From assembly GCA_003223325.1 (NCBI GenBank), contig QHYS01000017.1, positions 1 through 64,000 of the forward strand: a stretch of DNA of 64,000 nt. The letters are read 5' to 3'. The notes beneath the pieces were generated by a model that was not told the DNA's origin, searched no databases, and saw only the letters and a list, made by a program, of their open reading frames with translations. Below are positions 1 to 10,204 of the stretch, piece after piece. Source of the DNA: Acidobacteriota bacterium (GTDB taxonomy: Bacteria; Acidobacteriota; Terriglobia; Acidiferrales; UBA7541). Positions within the stretch are counted from its first letter, which is position 1; each line of letters begins with the position of its first letter. Position numbers and translations under genes: made by a program.

Positions 1-464
1 GTGCCTGGTGGAAAATGGAAAATTTAAAAAAGGTAATCGCTCTACGCGTGTTACGGGCGAACGGGGATTGGGAAGAATACTGGACCAACGTGCATCAGGA
101 GGCTGCGTAAACTGACTCGCACTTTCAATTGCACCCGTAATAGGCAGTGATCTTGCAGCCAGGTTTGAATCGTGCCTCCCTTAGACGACACGGCCCCACT
201 CGAGCCCCGGCGGGGAGAAGTGCTCTCAGCTGATCCGCTAACACCTGCTGGGCCGTCGGGGAGAGCAAGAACCATCCCGATAGCACCTCACCGATGTTCA
301 TGCTCGACTTCACGTCTGCAGCGATAGACGCAAAGAAAAGCTAATTCTCAACGTAACAATTGCCAAACTCTATTGCGCGCCGCGGCCCCAGTAGAATGCA
401 AAGGGCACAGTCGCAAATGATTATATTGTGCTCAGTCTTCGATCTGAGTAGCGGCTATGCGCCC

Positions 465-1358
465 TCAGTAAAGATTTTCCGCCGAGCAAAGCCCATCATG
501 GAGACCAATCCAGAGCCGAATAAACACGAGTGTTCCCGGCTCTGGAACAGGCGGAGCTTCGTTAATGTCAGACTGGAATTGAAAGGTGTCAACCGTGCCG
601 TCGCTCCAATTAATTGTCGCTCCGGTTTGAACGCTTCCGTCCTCGAATATTTGGCAGCCACGGTCTCCAGTACACGTATTGCCGTATGGATTGCTGTCGA
701 CATCCGAGTGGAAATTAATATTAATGCTTTGACCCGCTCTCCCATTTTGCGAACCGACGTCGATTTCATCCGATACTGAGTTTGGTTCCTGAATGAAGAC
801 AAGGTCAGAGAATCCGCTATTTGAATTCGAAACTGAAGGTCGGGGCGCTCGCTCCAATGAAGCTTACGCTCTACTGTCCTGTGGTAATAATCTAAGACTG
901 TTGAATCTACGTACATTTTCTGAAGTGGATATAACCAATGCCATAGGCTACCGAGAATTTTCAAGAACTTTCCTTTCTATATGCCAGATATTGGACATGC
1001 CAGGCGGCTGCACCGAACTGATAGTCGCAGAGGCGCTGGGGGCTGCCACATTTACCGTGCAGAGTTCGTCCGACGACACCGTGCAAATAATGATGGTTAT
1101 ACGAGTTGGGTTGGAGGTAGTGGCGGTAGGGGGCCCCTCAGCCACATCGGTAAAAGTGACTGTGTCGGCCCTAGCCGACCCAACTGCCAAAGACCCTACT
1201 GCCAAGCACGTCAGAAAAGCCCAACTCAGAACCCACGTTGCTGACGCATGGATAAGGCTGTGGTGCCGGGTTCTCATATCCGCCCCCAAAATGTGGAATT
1301 GGACTGAGAAACTGCCGAAGATCTCTAGCATGTTGCTCGCCGATGTCTGTTTTGTCAA
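465..1358 (-). pseudogene. Frameshifted PEP-CTERM-sorted exported protein
   Basis: Signal peptide in the 948..1358 frame (WVLSWAFLTCLAVGSLAVGSARA). C-terminal PEP-CTERM signal split over two frames: ...PPVPEPGTLVFI (465..857 frame), then GSGLVSMMGFARRKIF (455..964 frame). Confidence 0.6.
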
Positions 1359-1573
1359 AACACAAGACTTGCAGTGCGTTGCGAGGGAGACGGATATAGA
1401 AAAAGTTATAGAAAAAGGCTAACCCTGCCTACATGCCTATAGTGGATCATGTCACAGCGGCTGGACCCTCCAGACTCCCGTATCGTCTCTCGGGGTACCT
1501 GGGATGATGCCTACCGGCACATAAACATTAGTCAAGCGCAAATGGCTGCTACGCTAGAGCAGGAGGAATATAC

Positions 1574-1840
1574 ATGAAAGACTTAGAGCGATGCAGCCTT
1601 TCACAATTAGACCTGCTATGCCAAAAAGTTCACGAAAACCCTTGTTCCACTTCCATCGAGGCTGACCAAGCTCGTGACCTGAGCAATGACAAGCGGAGCC
1701 TATTCCAGCGCATGCAGAAAGATTCCACGTCGTTCAAACAGCCGGGGCTTAACGATAAAAACATTGGAGAATCTCAAATCGAAGCCTTGAGACGGCGCAT
1801 GGTAGATTTTCTTGCTGCCACACCAGACCGTTGGAATTAA
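1574..1840 (+). CDS. Hypothetical protein
   Basis: 88-aa ORF preceded by AGGAGG-like RBS (agcaggaggaatatacATG). Confidence 0.45.
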   Translation: MKDLERCSLSQLDLLCQKVHENPCSTSIEADQARDLSNDKRSLFQRMQKDSTSFKQPGLNDKNIGESQIEALRRRMVDFLAATPDRWN

Positions 1841-2069
1841 ATGGGAAAACGCAACCAGTAATTATGACCTTCGAAGGAAGTAGTGTCCGCAATTCTTGCC
1901 AAATCCACATGGGGGCAAATCCTACGCTTCTTCGATATTTGCGGCCAAGAAGCGGCAGTCACAAACTTCCTTTGTACAGTTCAGGAGCAAGCATCGTAAA
2001 CACTTCCGTTACCTGCGCCCGCAGATCTTCTTTTTATTTTGGTGGTAGAATCCGCCGCACGGAGAAAGT

Positions 2070-2447
2070 ATGTCGATTCAATGGGGACGCGTCCTACTTG
2101 CCGCTTTCCTAATGGAACTCGTCCTCTTCGCTATCGCGGTCCCGCTAAACCTGAGCGGGGCAGGGCGAGTTAATCTCTACGTGATTCCGCCAGCCGCGCT
2201 CATCGCTACGTTTGCTATTACGGTTTGGCTTGGACGCCGGATCAAGTCGAAGTTCGTGCTGCATGGCGTCCTCATCGGCGTCGTAGGCACGCTCATGTAC
2301 GTCGCTATCACTCGTGGGCAACCGGAACCGTGGCAATACGTGCTCGGCAACGCGTTAAAAGTTGCTGGTAGGGCCGCTGCCGGAATGGTCCTGGCGCAGC
2401 GTCAAGGTGCCGGACGGGAAATTAGCGATGATCGTTCACAAGTGTGA
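2070..2447 (+). CDS. Hypothetical integral membrane protein
   Basis: 125-aa ORF with several hydrophobic segments and an upstream GGAG-type RBS. Confidence 0.6.
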   Translation: MSIQWGRVLLAAFLMELVLFAIAVPLNLSGAGRVNLYVIPPAALIATFAITVWLGRRIKSKFVLHGVLIGVVGTLMYVAITRGQPEPWQYVLGNALKVAGRAAAGMVLAQRQGAGREISDDRSQV

Positions 2448-2679
2448 CCTTTGTGGTCAGGTGAAGGAGTGTCTCCAGAAGGAGATCGACCGCAAGGAAT
2501 ATGACATCTGCCGGGAATGCTGGAGTGAACTCCAGGCCAAGCTACAAGGCAAGGGTAGAGCCAAGGAGAGCAGAGAAATAGTTTTGCTTCCGCCTCCCAA
2601 AGAGCCGAACGAGGCTGAAGAGAAGCCGAGGCCGGGAGAGCCGCCCATTATTCGGGGCAGTTTTGACAGACCCAATTAG
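2428..2679 (+). CDS. Small zinc-ribbon-like protein
   Basis: CDLCG...CRECW paired CxxC motifs from an internal ATG of ORF 2362..2679. Confidence 0.5.
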   Translation: MIVHKCDLCGQVKECLQKEIDRKEYDICRECWSELQAKLQGKGRAKESREIVLLPPPKEPNEAEEKPRPGEPPIIRGSFDRPN

Positions 2680-2708
2680 CGGTACTCGTTGCCTCGATGG
2701 AGCATGTT

Positions 2709-3572
2709 TTATGGCTTCTTCCGGAAGTCAGGGCTGTGTTGCGCAAAGAGCCACTCGATTAGACCATATTCTACGTATGCATGTTCCCACACGTTGTGCC
2801 CGACGCCCGGATACTCCGTATATTTCACGTTACTACCGAGCTTCCGCAGTGTGGCGACTGTTTGACGTGGACCCGAGACGGGAACGCTTGTGTCGTCGGC
2901 ACCCTGGAAGACCCAGATTGGCAGACTCTTTATTTTTTTGAACTCAGCGGCAGCATATACCTTCCGAAACGGAAATTCTTTGATCGTCCCACTGGCACAA
3001 AGAGGCACAGCAGCAGCGAATAGATTCGGGTGCCGGATAATCATATCCCAGGTCCCAAAGCCGCCGAGCGATTGTCCGGTGAGGTAGCTTCGAGATTTAT
3101 CGATATTGAATTCACGCTCCAGCATGCCGACGATCTCCAACATCATCCGGGCCTCAGGCGATGACTCAGCGAGTTCGGGACCGCCCCAAGTCGTACCTTC
3201 AGGTGCTTGCGGTGCGACTACAAAAGCAGGGTGTTCGCGTTGGGCCTTTTCATAAGTCCAAACGTGAGACCCGTTCGTATTACCACCAGAAATCTGCTTC
3301 AAATTGTCAGTTCCGTTCCCTCCACCGCCATGCAGGTAGATGATAAGAGGATAAGAATGAGCGCGATCATAGCTCTGTGGAATAAAGAGACGATACGGCA
3401 TCACATTTCCGGCTGAATCCGTATACTGCCGGGCCAAAAAGCCGTCTGTTGTATCCTCTGCAAGCGAGGAACACGGAATAGAAAGTGTGCAGCACGAAAT
3501 GATGGAAATGATGGCCACAACTATCAGAAATCGTGTCATAACCCAACCTTTTGCTGCGCTGTGGCGTATCAA
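2709..3572 (-). CDS. Secreted alpha/beta hydrolase (predicted peptidase/esterase type)
   Basis: Signal peptide; YLHGGGGNG oxyanion region; nucleophile elbow TGQSLGGFG; GVGHNVWEHAY. Confidence 0.8.
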   Translation of the reverse strand: MIRHSAAKGWVMTRFLIVVAIISIISCCTLSIPCSSLAEDTTDGFLARQYTDSAGNVMPYRLFIPQSYDRAHSYPLIIYLHGGGGNGTDNLKQISGGNTNGSHVWTYEKAQREHPAFVVAPQAPEGTTWGGPELAESSPEARMMLEIVGMLEREFNIDKSRSYLTGQSLGGFGTWDMIIRHPNLFAAAVPLCASGTIKEFPFRKVYAAAEFKKIKSLPIWVFQGADDTSVPVSGPRQTVATLRKLGSNVKYTEYPGVGHNVWEHAYVEYGLIEWLFAQHSPDFRKKP

Positions 3573-3727
3573 AACATGCTTCGAAATCTCTGTCTATGGT
3601 CACCTGTGGCTGATTTGTTGCGGATTTCACCGCCAATTAAATCTCGGGTCCAGGTCGGCGGCCTCCTTGGTGTAGAATCCGCGCGACCTGCTCGTCAAGC
3701 AAAGTAAAACCTCGTGGAGGAAACGCA

Positions 3728-4201
3728 ATGAAGCACACAATCGATACCCTGGTGAGTCAATTCGAGCGGGGTAGTCTGACCAGACGACAACTAGTCCAAG
3801 CCCTGCTCATGGTCGCGGCTTCGCCTGCACTGGCGCAAGAACGTCCGGTGGGTGCATTCCGTCCAACTGGCATCGACCATGTTCAGATTACAGTCACAGA
3901 TCTCAAAGCAACTCAGCAGTTTTACGAAAAGCTGTTCGGGGTGACGACCACCTCTCCCAATCCAACACAATTGAGTCTTAGATTCGGGTCGGCGGGTAAT
4001 ACTATCAGCGTGCATAGTGAAAGCGGCCCAATTAAGCCGATTGACCACTTCGGGATTGCAGTCGAAGACTTTTCCACGGAAGCAGCGCTTGCGACCGTCA
4101 AGCGCGTTGTGCCGGGTATGAAAGCGGAGACGAATGGGACATCAGTTTTTGTGATAGGGCCGGATGGTGTTCGCGTCCAGATTGTGCCTGCAAGGAAGTA
4201 A
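3728..4201 (+). CDS. VOC (glyoxalase/bleomycin resistance) family protein with N-terminal anchor/signal
   Basis: GIDHVQITVTDLKATQQFYEKLFG; N-terminus LVSQFERGSLTRRQLVQALL then a hydrophobic segment; paralogous to 53915..54376. Confidence 0.8.
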   Translation: MKHTIDTLVSQFERGSLTRRQLVQALLMVAASPALAQERPVGAFRPTGIDHVQITVTDLKATQQFYEKLFGVTTTSPNPTQLSLRFGSAGNTISVHSESGPIKPIDHFGIAVEDFSTEAALATVKRVVPGMKAETNGTSVFVIGPDGVRVQIVPARK

Positions 4202-4604
4202 AGTACTTTTGTTAGTGGGACAGTTTGAGTTGCTGTCTTCTTCTATTGGGAGGTCTATATGAAGCGCACACGGACCCTCGGATCAGCCGGTAGGAACGTG
4301 ACGATAGTCGTTAGCTTTCGGTGTAGTTAGCTTTATCCAGCAACAAACATCATAAAGTTAGCGCAAACCGGGGCAGCAGGAAATGGCGGACGCAGTAAAG
4401 GAGAGCGAAAGCATACGCGATGTTGACATAAGAGTATACGTCAACATAATCCGTTATTCGAACAATCGCCCTAAGGTACTCCTACTTTCCAGATCGTTCG
4501 AATAAACAGGTTCGAAGGCGAAACCCCTAGGTTCATCACTTTGACAAGGGCTTTGAGCGGGTGTTGCGGGGACGCGGGCACGAGCCAGCCTGCCGAGTTC
4601 CGAT

Positions 4605-5564
4605 TCAGTTTTTCAGGAAATTACGCGTATCCTCAACGGCGAATGTTGCTATCGGTTTCTTCACTGGTTGCATAGTCGTGATCACTACCACACTGGTCAG
4701 AACAAACAGAGTCCCCAGAATCGTTCGCAGACCAAGCCCTTCGCCGCCCAGGAAATATCCCAGCAGCACGGCCACAACCGGATTGACGTATGCGTAGGTA
4801 CCGACTTTGGTCGGTGACTCGTGGTCAATCAGCCACACGTAGGCGGTAAACGCGATGATAGAACCGGCGACAATCAGGTAGGACAACGACAGCCACGTTG
4901 CGCGTGAGACCGCCCCTGGATGGAAGTGACGAAATTCGCCGAGCGCGGCAGACGTGAGAGTCAGCAACACTCCTCCGGCGAGCATCTGCGCCCCCGAGCT
5001 CATGACCTTGGAAGTTGGAAGCGGCAGCTTGCGCGTAAGCGCCGCCGCCACCGACCAACCTATAGATGCAACGATTAGTGCCACCGCACCCGCACTGTCG
5101 ATCGGCTGCCCACCCAGGCTCAATGAACGACTCATCAGCACTGCTACGCCGCCAAGACCGATCAAGAGCGCCAAGGCCAAGCGAGCGGTGAGCTTTTGCG
5201 TTCGCAGCAAGATGATTTCTGATAGGGCCATAAACGCCGGGATCGTAGCCATGATGACCGCGGCCATGCCCGAAGGCACGCGCTGCTCGGCCCAGAACAA
5301 CAGCCCATAGTCGAGGACGAAGATCAAGATCGCAAGTAAAAATGCCGACATCCATTGTCGCCCGCTCGGTGAGCGCTCGCCCCGCGCGGTCATCCAGCAG
5401 TAAAGAACGAGTCCTGCAGCCAGGAACCGCATCGCCGCGAGAAGGAACGGCGGAACTTCGCGGACGCCAACGCGAATGGCAAGAAATGTAGATCCCCACA
5501 CAAAGTAGATAATCGCGAAAGCCAACAGAGTCTTCCACGCCGGGGAAGAGGTTTGGGTTTCCAT
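4605..5564 (-). CDS. EamA/DMT family transporter
   Basis: 319 aa, about 10 hydrophobic helices; IYFVWGSTFLAIRVGV...PPFLLAAMRFLAAG and a second EamA repeat. Confidence 0.9.
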   Translation of the reverse strand: METQTSSPAWKTLLAFAIIYFVWGSTFLAIRVGVREVPPFLLAAMRFLAAGLVLYCWMTARGERSPSGRQWMSAFLLAILIFVLDYGLLFWAEQRVPSGMAAVIMATIPAFMALSEIILLRTQKLTARLALALLIGLGGVAVLMSRSLSLGGQPIDSAGAVALIVASIGWSVAAALTRKLPLPTSKVMSSGAQMLAGGVLLTLTSAALGEFRHFHPGAVSRATWLSLSYLIVAGSIIAFTAYVWLIDHESPTKVGTYAYVNPVVAVLLGYFLGGEGLGLRTILGTLFVLTSVVVITTMQPVKKPIATFAVEDTRNFLKN

Positions 5565-5809
5565 AGCAGATCCTTACAGCACTCTACCAGCAACGAATCC
5601 TGTGGGTTAATTAGGTGCGTCCTGGGCTTCCGTACCTTGTAGCCTTGCAAGCTGGAGGGCTCTATCGTGCTGAAGCTCAAAGGCAGTCCACCGAAGGGCG
5701 CGGGCCAATACATGTATAATACCGGGCCGTTAAGTCGCGGGACCTAGGCGCCCGCGCGGCCTTTACGGGTCAATTTTTAAGTCCTTTCGCATTTGAGTGC
5801 GGAGGCTCT

Positions 5810-6280
5810 ATGGCTGATTATGCAACTACGAAATCGTTCGAAACACGGAGCAAGGTACGGGGCTCAGAGCCCCGATTGAGCGACGCCGTTTGGGCTTACA
5901 CCATCTTACGCCTCTCCTTCGGCGCCAATATCATGCTGCACGGTGTGAGCCGCCTTCTGGCCGGGCATGCTGCATTCCTGGCCTATCTGAATCATTATTT
6001 TGAAAAGACTCCCGCCGTCCCGGCGAGCCTGTTGCCTGCGTTCGCCTGGGTGCTGCCGCCGGTGGAAACTACACTGGGTCTGCTGCTGTTTTTCGGGTTG
6101 TTCACGCGATTCGCGTTAATTGCCGGCGCGCTGGTTCTGACCGCATTGGTCTTCGGCACAAACCTCGCGCAGGATTGGAATGTCGCCGGACTACAACTGC
6201 TCTACGCCTTCCTCTATTACTACTTGCTGGTTCATCGCGAGCAAAACGTGGTTTCCTTCGACGGGATCCTGGGCCGATGA
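5810..6280 (+). CDS. DoxX family membrane protein
   Basis: ILRLSFGANIMLHGVSRL...PVETTLGLLLFFGLFTRFALIAGAL. Confidence 0.85.
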   Translation: MADYATTKSFETRSKVRGSEPRLSDAVWAYTILRLSFGANIMLHGVSRLLAGHAAFLAYLNHYFEKTPAVPASLLPAFAWVLPPVETTLGLLLFFGLFTRFALIAGALVLTALVFGTNLAQDWNVAGLQLLYAFLYYYLLVHREQNVVSFDGILGR

Positions 6281-6345
6281 ACCGCACTTACCTGTCTGCG
6301 CATCAACGGAATAGAAGGAAATAAGTTCAAGAGGACAAAATACAC

Positions 6346-9036
6346 GTGAAATACGTTTACTTCTTTGGCGCGGGCAAAGCGGAAGGCACCGGCGATATGA
6401 AGGAGATTCTCGGTGGCAAGGGCGCGGGACTTGCCGAGATGACGCGTATCGGTCTTCCGGTTCCGTACGGCTTCACCATCAGCACAGCATGCTGCGATTA
6501 CTACCTGAAACACAACCATAAGCACCCGCCGCGGCTGCGGTCGGAGGTGGAGAAGAATCTCTCACGGCTAGAGCGCGTGGTGGGGAAGAAATTTGGCGAT
6601 GCCCGGGACCCGCTGCTCGTGAGTGTGCGCTCAGGTTCGGCCCGTTCCATGCCGGGGATGATGGAAACGATCTTAAATCTGGGCCTGAACGATCAGAGTG
6701 TGGAGGGCTTGGCCCGGCGGACGAATAATGCGCGCTTCGCTTGGGACGCGTATCGGCGCTTCGTGCAGATGTATGCCACTGTGGTAACTGGTTTGCCCAA
6801 AGAAGAACTCGAGGGGCGGCTGCGAGCGTTGAAAGAGCGGCTGAAGGCCATGGACGACACGCAAGTGGGGGCGGAGCATTGGCAGAAACTCGTGACGGAA
6901 TATAAGCACTATTTCAAAGAAAAAAAGGGCCAGCCTTTTCCGGAAAATCCTGCAGAGCAACTCTGGGGCGCGATCGGCGCAGTATTTGAATCATGGATGG
7001 CTGAAAAGGCCGTGACCTATCGCCGCGTCGAACACATTACCGGCCTTCTCGGAACCGCGGTAAACGTGGTGCAAATGGTGTTCGGAAATACGGGCGATAA
7101 CTCGGGTACGGGAGTTTGCTTTACGCGGGATCCCTCGACGGGCGAGAAAAGCTTTTACGGAGATTTTCTTGCCAATGCGCAAGGTGAGGACGTTGTAGCG
7201 GGTATTCGCACGCCTGTGCCGTTGCGTGAACTGGAGCGGAGGATGCCGAAAGTTTATAAACAACTCGACCGCGCCCGGCAAATGCTGGAGAAGCAATATC
7301 GCGATATGCAGGATATGGAGTTTACCGTCGAGGACGGGAAGCTTTACATGCTGCAAACACGCACCGGCAAGCGCGCGCCGGCCGCCGTCTTCCGTATTGC
7401 CGCAGATATGGTGCAGGAAGGTTTGATCAAGCGCGAGGAAGCCATCGAGCGTATCCAGGCGCAGGATATTGAGCGGCTGTTTTATCCGGTCATTGCGTCT
7501 ACGGTCCCTCGGCAGGAATTGGTGCAGCGAAAAATCTGCACCGGAGTCAATGCTGTTCCTGGAGCCGCAGTGGGCCGAGCTGTTTTTATGGCACACGAGG
7601 CCGAGGAATGGGCCAAGAAGGGCGAAAGAGTCGTCCTCGTTCGGCGCGAGACGAGCCCGGAAGACGTGGGTGGTATGGCCGTGGCGCAGGGCGTGCTCAC
7701 GGCGACGGGCGGCAAGACCAGCCACGCGGCAGTCGTGGCGCGCGGCTGGGGGAAATGCTGCATCGTGGGCTGCGAAAAGTTGTTTATTGACTATGCAGCC
7801 AAGCAGATGTCCTCGAACGGCCGCGTTGTTCGTCAAGGTGATTGGATCACTCTAGATGGCAATGACGGCACGGTTTATGCCGGCCAGGTCCAGTTGGCTT
7901 CACCACAAATGCCCAAGCACTACCACACGGTGCTCGAATGGGCTGACGAAATTCGCAAACTGGGGGTTCGCGCGAATGCGGATACGGCGCAAGATGCCCG
8001 TAAAGCCCGCGAAATGGGCGCAGCGGGAATCGGGCTTTGCCGCACCGAACATATGTTCTTCAAAGACTTCGAGCACCCGGAACGCAGCGCAGACCGTCAA
8101 CTCGCCATTCAGGAAATGATCATTGCCGATAGCCGGGAGGCGCGGCAGAGGGCGCTCGACCGGCTTCGGCCGTTTCAGCGCGGCGACTTCATGGGAATCT
8201 TCCGCGCCATGGACGGCTATCCAGTGACGATCCGCTTGATTGATCCGCCGCTGCATGAATTCGTGCCCCATGACGCGGAGAAGCAAAAGGAGCTAGCGCA
8301 GAAGATCGGCCTGGCGCCGGAAGTGGTGGCGCGTCGCGTGGAGCAACTCAGCGAATCAAATCCCATGCTGGGCCACCGCGGCTGTCGCTTGCTCATCACT
8401 TACCCGGAAATCCTGGATATGCAAGTGGGTGCGATCATCGAGGCGGCCCTGGAATGCCGCAAGGAGGGAATTAAGGTTATCCCGGAGATCATGCACGCGC
8501 TCACGATGGATAGAAAGGAGCTGCAGATTCTCGTCGACGAGACGCGGCGCATCGCGGATAACCTGATCCAGAAGGCTGGCATTAAACTCGAATATCTGGT
8601 GGGCACCATGATTGAGTTGCCGCGCGCCGCTCTGCTGGCAGACGAACTCGCAGAGCCTGCTGAGTTTTTCAGCTTTGGCACCAATGACCTTACACAAACC
8701 GTAATGGGGCTCTCGCGCGATGATGCCAGCCGCTTCCTGCCCGAATATCTGGACGAAACAAAAGCGGCCATCTTCAGCACGGATCCCTTTCAGACGCTGG
8801 ACCGAGCGGGCGTGGGCATGATGGTGGAATGGGCCATCCAGCGAGGTAGGTCTAGGCGTCCGAAGCTCAAGGTGGGCATCTGCGGCGAGCACGGCGGCGA
8901 TACCGAGAGCGTCAAATTCTGTTATCGCGTGGGGATGGACTACGTCAGCGCTTCGCCATTCCGTGTGCCAATCGCGCGGCTAGCTGCTGCACAAGCGATC
9001 ATCGAGGATAAGCGCAGCAAGCGCCCACGCCGGTAG
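6346..9036 (+). CDS. ppdK: Pyruvate, phosphate dikinase
   Basis: 896 aa; GGKGAGLAEMTRIGLPVPYGFTIST; catalytic His region GGKTSHAAVVARGWGKCC; EHMFF, C-terminal FGTNDLTQ and CGEHGGD. Confidence 0.98.
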   Translation: MKYVYFFGAGKAEGTGDMKEILGGKGAGLAEMTRIGLPVPYGFTISTACCDYYLKHNHKHPPRLRSEVEKNLSRLERVVGKKFGDARDPLLVSVRSGSARSMPGMMETILNLGLNDQSVEGLARRTNNARFAWDAYRRFVQMYATVVTGLPKEELEGRLRALKERLKAMDDTQVGAEHWQKLVTEYKHYFKEKKGQPFPENPAEQLWGAIGAVFESWMAEKAVTYRRVEHITGLLGTAVNVVQMVFGNTGDNSGTGVCFTRDPSTGEKSFYGDFLANAQGEDVVAGIRTPVPLRELERRMPKVYKQLDRARQMLEKQYRDMQDMEFTVEDGKLYMLQTRTGKRAPAAVFRIAADMVQEGLIKREEAIERIQAQDIERLFYPVIASTVPRQELVQRKICTGVNAVPGAAVGRAVFMAHEAEEWAKKGERVVLVRRETSPEDVGGMAVAQGVLTATGGKTSHAAVVARGWGKCCIVGCEKLFIDYAAKQMSSNGRVVRQGDWITLDGNDGTVYAGQVQLASPQMPKHYHTVLEWADEIRKLGVRANADTAQDARKAREMGAAGIGLCRTEHMFFKDFEHPERSADRQLAIQEMIIADSREARQRALDRLRPFQRGDFMGIFRAMDGYPVTIRLIDPPLHEFVPHDAEKQKELAQKIGLAPEVVARRVEQLSESNPMLGHRGCRLLITYPEILDMQVGAIIEAALECRKEGIKVIPEIMHALTMDRKELQILVDETRRIADNLIQKAGIKLEYLVGTMIELPRAALLADELAEPAEFFSFGTNDLTQTVMGLSRDDASRFLPEYLDETKAAIFSTDPFQTLDRAGVGMMVEWAIQRGRSRRPKLKVGICGEHGGDTESVKFCYRVGMDYVSASPFRVPIARLAAAQAIIEDKRSKRPRR

Positions 9037-9095
9037 ATAGCGCGCTTCGAGGTATGCCTGAGAACCCGCGTTGAGTCTTCAGCGACGAATCGGCA

Positions 9096-9195
9096 TGTCA
9101 TTCTGAGGAGTCTCCCGGGGCGGACGACGAAGAATACCTCTTGGCATGGTCCTTTTGGCAGAGAGATTCTTCGCTGCGTTCAGCTCAGAATAATA
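9096..9195. repeat. Imperfect inverted-repeat (MITE/REP-like) element
   Basis: Starts TGTCATTCTGAG, ends CTCAGAATAATA, internal gaagaatacctc/gagattcttc; same terminal motif as the element at 26740. Confidence 0.5.
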
Positions 9196-9202
9196 GCGCC
9201 AG

Positions 9203-9898
9203 TCACTTCTTCCCGGAGTCACTGCGCGAAAGCGTCTGTGCCCAGTCGCGAACCGATTGTGCCAGTTCGCGCAATACCTCGGCATCGGTCTTACCCGAAC
9301 TCTTCAAAACATGGAATGAGTGGTCCGCCGTTTCGATTTCTCGCAAGGTGGCCCACGTGCCCAGATTAGCGCAGATGGGGCGCAGTAGTTTCAACTCGGC
9401 GAATTGATCGCGGGTACCTTGCAGGAAAAGCATTGGTTTTCGGACCTGAGTCAAGTGTGCGGCGCGTTTCGTGCCCGGGCGGCCGGGCGGATGCAGCGGG
9501 AACCCGAAAAACACCAGGCCCTGCACTTTTTCCAGCTCAGGCGCCAATTCAGAGCGATGTTCTGCCGCCGCCAGGGAGGTCATGCGTCCGCCCATCGACT
9601 TGCCTCCGGCCAAAAGCGGAAGCTCAGGCGCGGTCTTGCTGGCCGCATGCACGGCAGCTCGGACGGCGGATGTCAGTACGGACGGCGCATCGGGGACGCG
9701 GCGTCGCTGCTCCATATACGGGAACTGATACCGGAACGTCGCCACCTCGACACTCGCCAACTCGACTGCAAGTTTTTCTAGAAATGGATGGCCCATTCCG
9801 GCGCCGGCGCCGTGCGCCAGCACGAGCGCGCAACGCGTACTTGCCGGCCGCAGCCACAGGGCGGATACGTCGCCTATATTTGGCACCGCAAGTTTCAA
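9203..9898 (-). CDS. Alpha/beta-hydrolase (dienelactone hydrolase-like)
   Basis: LVLAHGAGAGMGHPFL; GGKSMGGRMTS nucleophile elbow; PMLFLQGTRDQFAEL; DHSFHV. Confidence 0.85.
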   Translation of the reverse strand: MKLAVPNIGDVSALWLRPASTRCALVLAHGAGAGMGHPFLEKLAVELASVEVATFRYQFPYMEQRRRVPDAPSVLTSAVRAAVHAASKTAPELPLLAGGKSMGGRMTSLAAAEHRSELAPELEKVQGLVFFGFPLHPPGRPGTKRAAHLTQVRKPMLFLQGTRDQFAELKLLRPICANLGTWATLREIETADHSFHVLKSSGKTDAEVLRELAQSVRDWAQTLSRSDSGKK

Positions 9899-10204
9899 CC
9901 GATCCTCCTTTTTAGAGACGGCGGCGGCGACGACTTAGGGTTTGCTGAGGCGCGTCCCCGCTTTTGAACCGCCAAATGTCTTTCTAGCTCAAGGTGAAGC
10001 CTTTCGAACAAAGAGGGTTAGAAACCGAATTGGGCTATGTGTGAAGCTTACAGGACCTTGAGCAGGATATAGTACTTCGAGTACTTCAGCCGCCAAAAGA
10101 ATTTCGGTCAAGCTGGCAACAAAATCTAAGTCGAGGCTAGGCTGTGGTACATTCTCTTCAGGACCATCGCCACAGCTCATACTTCAGGGAGTCCTAACGC
10201 AATC

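Noticed and set aside
6991-7836. Minus-strand ORF of 281 aa
   Set aside because: Antisense to the conserved ppdK; typical GC-rich shadow ORF. The same applies to 8356..8892 and 10444..11172.
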